Shown here: piece after piece, positions 1-4,930 of the stretch | How positions within the stretch are numbered: the first letter of the stretch is position 1 | How the letters are laid out: each line of letters starts with the position of its first letter | Assembly: GCA_017399515.1 (NCBI GenBank) | Contig: JAFQBZ010000101.1 | Location: 1-14,180 of the forward strand | Direction: 5' to 3' | Source of the DNA: Clostridia bacterium | GTDB taxonomy: Bacteria; Bacillota; Clostridia; Christensenellales; UBA1242 | Length of the DNA: 14,180 nt | Notes under the pieces: model-generated | What the model saw: only the letters and a program-made list of their open reading frames with translations | What the model was told of the DNA's origin: nothing | Database searches by the model: none | Made by a program: the position numbers and the translations under genes

Positions 1-22
1 AATAAAAACAAACACAAAAAAT

Positions 23-52
23 AAAACCACTTGAAAATTCAAGTGGTTTTTT
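23..52 (-). terminator. Bidirectional intrinsic terminator after dnaB
   Basis: A 13-bp perfect stem (23-35 with 38-50) has T-rich tracts on both sides. Read on the minus strand it lies just beyond the dnaB stop codon and is followed by TTTTATTTTTT, so it ends the dnaB transcript. The plus-strand T run (47-52) would also stop transcription coming from the other side. Confidence 0.85.
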
Positions 53-69
53 GTTTGCATAAATTTTAA

Positions 70-1698
70 TTAAAATAATTCGTCATCGGCTTCTATTGAC
101 ACATTGCTAAAGTCTGGCATTTCATCAAAAATTGGTGCACCCATGTCACCAGGTGTTTCAGGTGGTGGGGTGAGCCCGCTGAAATCAGTTGCGTCAATTT
201 CATTTTTAATCTTTTCAATTGCAGCATTAAATTCTTCAATGCTGTTTTCACTTTTTTTGGCGTTTTTGGCATCTTGGTTTGCTTCATATTGACCAACAAG
301 ACTTTGCTCGTTGGCGTCTTTTTCAAGGTTAACAAAACTTGTTCTTGAACCGTCCCAACCAAGGAAAACGCTTCCTGGTTGACCGTTTCTAAACTTTGCA
401 ATAATAAGTTCTGCGGTGTAGTTTCCGGTCTTGTCTTCGTTAATTTCCCTTGCTGACATATCTCTGTGAATGAACCAAACCATATCGGCGTCTTGTTCGA
501 TAGAACCAGAGTCACGAAGGTCTGAAAGCATAGGTTTTGCTGGCTTGCCGTCTTTGGTGTCACGGCTTTCAACTGAACGGTTTAACTGACAGAGCGAAAG
601 AACCGGAACTTCAATTTCTTTAGCAAGAATTTTAAGTTGACGAGAAATGTCTGCAACTTCGTTTTGACGGTTGTCACTCTTTGAGTCTGATTTCATAAGA
701 CCAAGATAGTCGATAACCACAAGGTCAAGACCTTTTTCTCTTTTGAGTTTACGGCATTTTGAAAGAACTTGTGAAGGAGTGTTCATCGCGTTGTCGTCAA
801 CATAAATGCTTGCTTCTTTAAGTTTTTTGTCGGCTTTCCAAATTTTAATCCAATCATGCTCGTCAAGTTCACCGCGAAGTGCCTTTGCCATTGACACATT
901 TGCAACAGAACAGAGCATTCTTTGTGCGAGTTGCTCTCTGCCCATTTCAAGAGAGAAAACTGCACACTTTGCACCGTGGTTGATTGCTGCGTTTGAAACA
1001 ATGTTCATCGCAAGGGAAGTTTTACCAACACCAGGTCGAGCAGCAAGAATGATAAGGTCAGTTTTTTGAAGACCGTTTGTTGCTTTGTCAAGTTGATAGA
1101 AACCGGTTTTAAGACCACGAAGAATTGAATTGTCTTTGTGAATGTCTTCAAAACGGTTGATAACCTTTTCAACTGAAACTTCAAGTTTTTCAAGCGCACC
1201 ACTTTGACCCTTTTCAGCAATTTCATAAATTGCCTTTTCAGCCTGACCAATAATTGATTCGTCACTGCCTTTGTCGTAAGCCTTTTCAATGGTTTTTCCA
1301 CAAGCAAGAATAACTTGTCTGAGCACTGAGTCGCGGCGAACAATATCAATATAATGGTTTGCACTTGCAGCCGAAGGAACAATGTTTGAAAGTGAAGTGA
1401 TGTAAGCCATTCCACCAACAGCGTTTATAAGGTTTTGCTTTTCAAGTTCGTCAGAAACAGTCACGAAATCGATTGTCACTGAGTTTTGAAAAAGTTTTTT
1501 AATCACAGCAAAAATATTTCTGTGAGTTTCGTTATAAAAGTCAATTTCTTCTAACTTGCTGATGATGGTTAGCGCTGCTTCACTGTCAATAAGTGCACAG
1601 CCAAGCACTGCTTGTTCTGCCTCGAAATTGTTTGGAAGCATTTTGCCTTCAATCACGCTAGTTTTTGAAGATGAAGTTTTTTCTTTGCGTTCAGCCAT
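70..1698 (-). CDS. dnaB: Replicative DNA helicase DnaB (Bacillus DnaC type)
   Basis: This is the hexameric ATP-driven 5'-3' helicase that unwinds DNA at the replication fork and binds primase through its N-terminal domain. The N-terminal domain spans about residues 20-125 and contains LPNNFEAEQAVLGC. A linker leads to the RecA-like domain at about 190-460, with Walker A RPGVGKTS (221-228), FSLEMG (247-252), Walker B LVVIDYLGLM (326-335), LCQLNR (369-374) and the arginine-finger region KFRNGQPG (435-442). At 542 residues it is some 80-90 longer than typical Bacillota DnaB. The excess is an acidic, low-complexity tail (about 461-542) ending in EADDELF. The start is supported by the strong AAGGAGG at 1703-1709. 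The gene has its own promoter and terminator. The usual neighbours rplI and gdpP are not visible here. Identification is near certain; the role of the tail is unknown. Confidence 0.97.
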   Translation of the reverse strand: MAERKEKTSSSKTSVIEGKMLPNNFEAEQAVLGCALIDSEAALTIISKLEEIDFYNETHRNIFAVIKKLFQNSVTIDFVTVSDELEKQNLINAVGGMAYITSLSNIVPSAASANHYIDIVRRDSVLRQVILACGKTIEKAYDKGSDESIIGQAEKAIYEIAEKGQSGALEKLEVSVEKVINRFEDIHKDNSILRGLKTGFYQLDKATNGLQKTDLIILAARPGVGKTSLAMNIVSNAAINHGAKCAVFSLEMGREQLAQRMLCSVANVSMAKALRGELDEHDWIKIWKADKKLKEASIYVDDNAMNTPSQVLSKCRKLKREKGLDLVVIDYLGLMKSDSKSDNRQNEVADISRQLKILAKEIEVPVLSLCQLNRSVESRDTKDGKPAKPMLSDLRDSGSIEQDADMVWFIHRDMSAREINEDKTGNYTAELIIAKFRNGQPGSVFLGWDGSRTSFVNLEKDANEQSLVGQYEANQDAKNAKKSENSIEEFNAAIEKIKNEIDATDFSGLTPPPETPGDMGAPIFDEMPDFSNVSIEADDELF

Positions 1699-1724
1699 AG
1701 TTCCTCCTTGCTCATTATGGTTTA

Positions 1725-1753
1725 AGTATAACTTGCAAAACCGGTGTTGTCAA
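1725..1753 (-). promoter_or_regulatory. dnaB promoter (sigma-A type)
   Basis: On the minus strand TTGACA (1748-1753) and TATACT (1725-1730) are separated by exactly 17 nt. Transcription should begin near 1718, giving a leader of about 20 nt that carries the AAGGAGG ribosome binding site. Confidence 0.85.
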
Positions 1754-1821
1754 TAAAGAAACTTTTTCTTTTATTTGTAAAATAAAAAAGTATACTAAGC
1801 CACTACAAATTTTAGTCTTTC

Positions 1822-1871
1822 AAAAAAATCTGCAAAAATCATCAAAAATATAGTCAAAAATTGTGTAAAAA
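1822..1871. other. Phased A-tracts, probably curved DNA
   Basis: Five runs of 5-7 adenines (1822-1828, 1834-1838, 1844-1848, 1856-1860, 1867-1871) have centres 10-12 bp apart, close to one helical turn. Such phasing is known to bend DNA. The tract lies about 70-120 bp upstream of the dnaB -35 box and just past the terminator of orf181. A regulatory role is inference. Confidence 0.5.
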
Positions 1872-1898
1872 TTGCAAATTTCACCACTTGCAAACAAA

Positions 1899-1924
1899 AA
1901 AACAAGCGTTTTGCTTGTTTTTTG
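1899..1924 (-). terminator. Intrinsic terminator after orf181
   Basis: The stem AACAAGC (1901-1907) pairs with GCTTGTT (1913-1919) around a 5-nt loop. Read on the minus strand it is followed by a run of seven T. It starts about 5 nt past the stop codon of the 181-residue gene. A T run on the other side makes it potentially bidirectional. Confidence 0.8.
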
Positions 1925-1928
1925 TGGG

Positions 1929-2474
1929 TTAAATTTTAACTTTTGGGGCTTGCAAATTTTGTGCAGTTTGTCTTTCAAGTTTAATTTGAGTTTTAGCATT
2001 TCGAATTCCGTTGTCAAGCAAGAGCAAAATATCGTTGTCATTAGCCACCGATTTTAACTTTTCATAGTCATCAATCACTTCGCTTCCAATGGCGTCAAAA
2101 ACTTTTAAGTGTTTAACAATGCTGAAAAGATAAACCACCCTAGTTCGAAAATCTTCAAAGTTTAAATAAGTTTCTTTTGCCTTTGTTTGATTTCCTTGAC
2201 TTGCACTCTCTAGCACGCTCAAAATCATATCAACCGAGTTTTCAACAGTTTGTGGGTCATATAAAAACTCGCCACCATTTGTTTGTGAAAGCATTTGCAC
2301 AACTTCACCAGACTCACCAAAAATAACTTCAGCCTTGTGTTTATCTTCAAATTTTTTGGCAAAGTCTGTCCATTCTAAAAGCCTTGTGGTGATGATTTTT
2401 TCAGCCTTTTCAAGTTTTGAACTGTCTTTAATTCCATAATTTTCTTCTAAATTAATTTCAATCATTTCTTCCAT
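1929..2474 (-). CDS. Hypothetical protein, 181 residues (orf181)
   Basis: I do not recognise this family. The start is placed at the ATG at 2472-2474 because AAGGAG (2481-2486) lies 6 nt upstream. An in-frame ATG at 2531 would add 19 residues, but it lies upstream of the predicted transcription start and has no ribosome binding site. The product begins MEEMIEINLEENYG and is soluble, charged and predicted mostly helical by eye, with no signal peptide or membrane segment. A middle stretch (QTVENSVDMILSVLESASQGNQTKAKETYLNFEDF) and the end (LLLLDNGIRNAKTQIKLERQTAQNLQ) look like amphipathic helices. The gene is single, lies 230 nt upstream of dnaB on the same strand, and has its own promoter and terminator. 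Nothing in the sequence ties it to replication apart from that position. Confidence 0.85.
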   Translation of the reverse strand: MEEMIEINLEENYGIKDSSKLEKAEKIITTRLLEWTDFAKKFEDKHKAEVIFGESGEVVQMLSQTNGGEFLYDPQTVENSVDMILSVLESASQGNQTKAKETYLNFEDFRTRVVYLFSIVKHLKVFDAIGSEVIDDYEKLKSVANDNDILLLLDNGIRNAKTQIKLERQTAQNLQAPKVKI

Positions 2475-2509
2475 TTTTATCTCCTTAAAATAAAAAACAC
2501 AACCGCAAC

Positions 2510-2538
2510 ATGATATCACAAAAAGTGGCATTGTTCAA
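2510..2538 (-). promoter_or_regulatory. Promoter of orf181
   Basis: On the minus strand TTGAAC (2533-2538) and TATCAT (2510-2515) are 17 nt apart. The predicted start near 2503 leaves a leader of about 29 nt with AAGGAG, which supports the ATG at 2474. Confidence 0.65.
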
Positions 2539-2620
2539 AAAAATTTTTTGTTGATTTTAAACAAAAAACGACAAAATTTTGCTGGTGTTAATTTTGGTTA
2601 ATGTGATAGATTGTTTTTAG

Positions 2621-2649
2621 TTGATTTAAAAATTTTTAGGGGGTATAAT
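2621..2649 (+). promoter_or_regulatory. Promoter of the GNAT-like gene, probably leaderless
   Basis: TTGATT (2621-2626) and a perfect TATAAT (2644-2649) are 17 nt apart. Only 6 nt separate the -10 box from the ATG at 2656, so transcription should begin at or within a base or two of the start codon. It diverges from the orf181 promoter. Confidence 0.7.
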
Positions 2650-2655
2650 TTAATT

Positions 2656-3309
2656 ATGGAAAATAGAGTATATGTGCGTCCTAGATTTAGGAAATTAGAT
2701 GACAGAGATTATAAAACATTTTGGGCTTCACTTCGTGATGCAAGAAAAACCAACAGACACGGTGACTTCGTTTTACTTCGTGATGCAGAACTTTATAACG
2801 GTGCTCAAAACTTCTTGATTGGAAACGGAATTGCAGGCTTTGCAATTTATGATGACGAACTTATTTCAGTTCATAAAAATAATAAAAAAGCAGCCGAATC
2901 AGGGGTTCAACACATCTTGCCAAAAATGGTTAGATGTGGCTTTAAATATGGTGCAAAATTTGGTGATTGCTATGGTGAATGGCTCGCAAATTATTACATG
3001 AGAAGCGGGTTTATTGTTGTTGCAAGAATTGAGTTCGATAAACTTGCTGATAACCCTGTTGACTGGAAATTTGACATCTTTGGAAAACCATATATCTATA
3101 TTATGATTCGTGGTGTGAAAAATGTTGCCGAACTTGACAGGCTTAAAAAGGCAAACGAAATTCAAGGTTTTGAAGCCGTTGAAGGCAGAATTCCAACATT
3201 AAATTCATTTGAAGAAGCAATGGAATATCGTGCAAAAATGTATGATGCAGTTAAAAAATATGGCTATAAAAAACGCCTTGAATTTGTTCAAAATTTATAC
3301 AAAAAATAA
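2656..3309 (+). CDS. GNAT-like (acetyltransferase-fold) domain protein, 217 residues
   Basis: The start is taken at 2656, just after the -10 box. An in-frame ATG at 2611 lies upstream of the promoter and would be absent from the mRNA. Residues 58-76 (GIAGFAIYDDELISVHKNN) followed by 99-128 (GAKFGDCYGEWLANYYMRSGFIVVARIEFD) and KPYIYIMI (144-151) resemble, from memory, a GNAT-like domain found at the ends of phage MuF-type and polyvalent proteins, where strands carrying 'VHKN' lead to a 'D-C-Y ... L ... Y ... GF' block. Here it stands alone with an N-terminal basic segment and a charged helical C-terminus (about 155-217). There are no other phage genes nearby. The substrate is unknown and the family assignment is tentative; the coding call is firm. 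Confidence 0.6.
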   Translation: MENRVYVRPRFRKLDDRDYKTFWASLRDARKTNRHGDFVLLRDAELYNGAQNFLIGNGIAGFAIYDDELISVHKNNKKAAESGVQHILPKMVRCGFKYGAKFGDCYGEWLANYYMRSGFIVVARIEFDKLADNPVDWKFDIFGKPYIYIMIRGVKNVAELDRLKKANEIQGFEAVEGRIPTLNSFEEAMEYRAKMYDAVKKYGYKKRLEFVQNLYKK

Positions 3310-3334
3310 AAGACACTTTGAAGTGTCTTTTTTT
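3309..3334. terminator. Bidirectional terminator between convergent genes
   Basis: The stem AAAGACACTT (3309-3318) pairs with AAGTGTCTTT (3321-3330) and is followed by a T run to 3334. On the minus strand it is followed by TTTATTTTTT. It overlaps the stop codon of the GNAT-like gene and lies 30 nt beyond the stop of the flavoprotein gene, so it serves both. Confidence 0.85.
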
Positions 3335-3363
3335 ATTGTTATAAAAATGAAGTAAAATTAATA

Positions 3364-3996
3364 TTATCTAATAAAGTTGGTGAAGGTGGTTTTTTCTTGT
3401 GCTGGTGGGGTGATTCCTTTTTCTTTGCCTGCTTCAATGCATTTTAAGAAGTAAGCCATATTTCTGGCTAAAATTCGCATTGCTTGCATTCCTTCTTCGT
3501 CTTTCGAAACATCTTCGGCTTTTCTTCCAAACGCCATATTCCAATATCTGGTTGAAATGATTGGCATTTGAGTGATTCCAAAATATTTATTAATTTGGTC
3601 ATAGGTTGCAGTTGTGCCAGCACGCCTTGCGCAAATCACTGACGCCACAGGTTTGAACTTAAAGCAGTCGTTTCCACCAGAAGACGCAGAATAAAATGCT
3701 CTGTCCATAAACGAAGTTAAAAGCCCAGACATTCCTGCATAATGAACCGGTGTGCCAAAAATGAAACCGTCGACAGTTTCGGCTTTTTTAACAAACTCAT
3801 TCACAATGTCATCAATGGCACATTTTTTAAGTTTTGAGCAGGCATAACAGCCAATGCAACCTGAAATTGGCTTGTTTCCAATCCAAAAGATTTCAGTTTC
3901 AATGCCGTTTGCATTTAACTCTTTTTCAACTTCATGAATAGCAACTGATGTTGTTCCATGTTCATGTGGACTTCCATTAACTAACAAAACTTTCAT
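3364..3996 (-). CDS. Flavodoxin-fold NAD(P)H-dependent FMN reductase / iron-sulfur flavoprotein
   Basis: A 210-residue cytosolic flavoprotein, probably moving electrons from NAD(P)H or ferredoxin to FMN and on to an unknown acceptor. The N-terminus MKVLLVNGSPHEHGTTSVA is the beta-strand and FMN-phosphate loop of this superfamily (GSPHEHGTT, residues 8-16). A compact cysteine set C47-x2-C50-x2-C53-x5-C59 has the CX2CX2CX4-7C pattern that binds the 4Fe-4S cluster in archaeal Isf. FGTPVHYAGMSGLLTSFMDRAF (80-101) is the conserved flavin-contact segment. The length matches the family. GAGGA lies a few nt before the ATG, and the upstream promoter is weak. Many annotated family members keep some of these cysteines without a proven cluster, so cluster binding is inference. 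The gene is monocistronic and convergent with the GNAT-like gene, so context does not suggest a substrate. Confidence 0.9.
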   Translation of the reverse strand: MKVLLVNGSPHEHGTTSVAIHEVEKELNANGIETEIFWIGNKPISGCIGCYACSKLKKCAIDDIVNEFVKKAETVDGFIFGTPVHYAGMSGLLTSFMDRAFYSASSGGNDCFKFKPVASVICARRAGTTATYDQINKYFGITQMPIISTRYWNMAFGRKAEDVSKDEEGMQAMRILARNMAYFLKCIEAGKEKGITPPAQEKTTFTNFIR

Positions 3997-4123
3997 AATT
4001 TCCTCGCTTATCTATTATATATATTTGCAAGTTTAGTATAGCACAAAATCAGGTAAGTTGTATCATTTTTAAAATGATTGTGAGAAATAAACCAAAAAGG
4101 TGTGCAAACAAATGTGTATAATT

Positions 4124-4264
4124 GGCGGGAATAAGCACTTTTGTGCTTGGGCTTCGCCTTCGAACTTGCTGTGATATGTTTTAACTTTAAATTAAATTTG
4201 TGTTACAGCAATCCAATTCCTAAATAGCAACAAAAAAGCCCACCCCCAAGGGTGAGCATTTTTT
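4124..4264 (+). ncRNA. Candidate structured non-coding RNA
   Basis: This stretch has no coding capacity and is richer in paired G/C than its surroundings. GGCG (4124-4127) can pair with CGCC (4155-4158) enclosing the hairpin AAGCAC/GTGCTT (4133-4148). A second stem pairs 4168-4176 with 4201-4209 (9 bp including wobbles). On the plus strand TATAAT stands at 4117-4122 with no convincing -35, and the hairpin at 4238-4257 is followed by six T. A plus-strand RNA of about 135 nt, ending tail to tail with the tRNA transcript, is possible. No known RNA family was recognised. Confidence 0.25.
4232..4257 (-). terminator. Intrinsic terminator after tRNA-Thr
   Basis: On the minus strand GCTCACCC pairs with GGGTGGGC around a 4-nt loop (4238-4257) and is followed by six T (4232-4237). 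It begins about 9 nt past the tRNA 3' end. A T run on the plus-strand side (4259-4264) allows termination in that direction as well. Confidence 0.85.
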
Positions 4265-4265
4265 A

Positions 4266-4340
4266 TGGAGCTACTGGCGGGAATCGGACCCGCGACCGCC
4301 GCATTACCAATGCGGTGCTCTACCACTGAGCCACAGTAGC
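4266..4340 (-). tRNA. tRNA-Thr (anticodon GGT)
   Basis: A complete 75-nt cloverleaf lies on the minus strand. The acceptor stem GCTACTG pairs with CAGTAGC, the D arm is GCTC-AGTGGTA-GAGC, and the anticodon arm CCGCA-TTGGTAA-TGCGG shows anticodon GGT, which reads ACC and ACT. The T arm is GCGGG-TTCGATT-CCCGC. The discriminator is T and the 3' CCA is encoded (TGG at 4266-4268). It is transcribed alone from a consensus promoter about 125 nt upstream and followed at once by a terminator. Confidence 0.97.
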
Positions 4341-4351
4341 AAGAGATATTT

Positions 4352-4404
4352 GATGTTATTATGCGATATAAATAAAAAAGGAGGTGTTTTGCGTAATAAC
4401 ATCT
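4352..4404 (-). repeat. Imperfect 13-bp inverted repeat in the tRNA-Thr leader
   Basis: In the minus-strand transcript GATGTTATTACGC pairs with GCATAATAACATC (12 of 13 positions). The loop, of about 27 nt, contains CACCTCCTTT, the same sequence as the anti-Shine-Dalgarno 3' end of 16S rRNA. The stem lies between the promoter and the tRNA 5' end and should be part of the precursor RNA. It may be a processing or stability element. Confidence 0.6.
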
Positions 4405-4471
4405 AACTCTAATTGGCTTTATTTTTAATATCCTCTTAAAAATAAAAACTGCTTTTTAAAAGCATAAAGTT

Positions 4472-4500
4472 ATTATAATAGTGAAGGCTTGTTTTGTCAA
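4472..4500 (-). promoter_or_regulatory. tRNA-Thr promoter, full consensus
   Basis: On the minus strand TTGACA (4495-4500) and TATAAT (4472-4477) are 17 nt apart, a perfect sigma-A promoter as expected for a stable-RNA gene. Transcription should begin near 4465. Confidence 0.9.
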
Positions 4501-4606
4501 GAATATTTATAATTTTATTTTTAGGTATTTTTTATCTATTATATTCGCATTTATTTTGATTATTCTTATGTTTCCTTCAAAGTTACAAATTGTTAAATTT
4601 ATATTG

Positions 4607-4635
4607 TTGACAAAATTTCCAAAATTTTGTAATAT
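4607..4635 (+). promoter_or_regulatory. Promoter of the Mn riboswitch / ATPase unit
   Basis: TTGACA (4607-4612) and TAATAT (4630-4635) are 17 nt apart. The spacer carries an A/T dyad (CAAAATTT...AAATTTTG) that could be a binding site or chance. Transcription should begin near 4642, about 50 nt before the riboswitch aptamer. Confidence 0.75.
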
Positions 4636-4691
4636 ATGGTCGTTGGCATATTTTGTTTTATGCTGGCATAAAAATAGTATTAATAATCTTT

Positions 4692-4795
4692 CCGTGGGGG
4701 AGTAGTTAGCGCAAAAAGTTTTTGCTTTTTGTGGAGTAAGTTTCAACAACCGACCGTTAGGGGTCTGGCTTGCTTTAAAAAACAAGACTCACGCT
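4692..4795 (+). promoter_or_regulatory. yybP-ykoY manganese riboswitch aptamer
   Basis: The 5' strand CGTGGGGGAGTAG (4693-4705) and the 3' strand ACAAGACTCACG (4782-4793) reproduce the conserved GGGGAGUAG ... CAAGAC core of this family and close a P1 stem (CGTG with CACG). Inside are a hairpin CGCAAAAAG/CTTTTTGTG (about 4710-4733), a stem GTAAG/CTTGC (4736-4740 with 4769-4773) and a small hairpin GACC/GGTC (4752-4764). The family binds Mn2+ and commonly controls manganese exporters, including P-type ATPases. Its place directly before a cation ATPase gene fits that role. Confidence 0.9.
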
Positions 4796-4828
4796 TTAAA
4801 ATGGCTATTGCTATTTTGGCGTGCGTGA
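4789..4828 (+). promoter_or_regulatory. Hairpin competing with riboswitch P1
   Basis: CACGC (4790-4794), part of the P1 3' strand, can instead pair with GCGTG (4820-4824 or 4824-4828), with ATGGC/GCTATTTT pairing helping inside. This hairpin and P1 cannot form together, so it is likely the metal-free fold. The released TTGGCGT (4817-4823) could pair with ACGCTAA (4863-4869) in the leader terminator, a possible antiterminator. The logic is inferred from base pairing. Confidence 0.5.
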
Positions 4829-4845
4829 ATTATTTTTATAATCGT

Positions 4846-4884
4846 ATTCCAAGTGATGGCAAACGCTAATGCTTGGAATTTTTT
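4846..4884 (+). terminator. Leader terminator of the Mn riboswitch
   Basis: A 15-position stem with one A-A mismatch and three wobbles (4846-4860 with 4865-4879) closes an AAAC loop and is followed by six T (4879-4884). It lies 47 nt before the ATPase start codon, so it can cut the transcript before the gene. Its place after the aptamer makes it the likely expression platform: transcription continues when manganese is bound. Confidence 0.8.
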
Positions 4885-4930
4885 ATGCCTTGAAACAAGA
4901 TGTTTGCAAAACTAAAAAAGGAGAAAACAA

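Noticed and set aside
2475..2531. N-terminal extension of orf181 to the ATG at 2531
   Set aside because: It would place the start codon upstream of the predicted transcription start, overlapping the promoter, and AAGGAG clearly supports 2474.
2611..2655. N-terminal extension of the GNAT-like gene to the ATG at 2611
   Set aside because: The promoter boxes (2621-2649) lie inside this segment, so the mRNA would not contain it.
2656..3309. Prophage remnant
   Set aside because: The domain has phage relatives, but no integrase, structural genes, attachment repeats or tRNA-overlapping repeat were seen nearby.
4341..4465. T-box riboswitch in the tRNA leader
   Set aside because: The T-box core sequence and a specifier loop are absent, and it precedes a tRNA rather than a synthetase or transporter gene.
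4481..4705. Open frame of 74 codons with a hydrophobic N-terminal half
   Set aside because: It starts with GTG without a ribosome binding site, spans the promoter of the riboswitch unit and ends inside the aptamer. The hydrophobicity follows from T-rich DNA.
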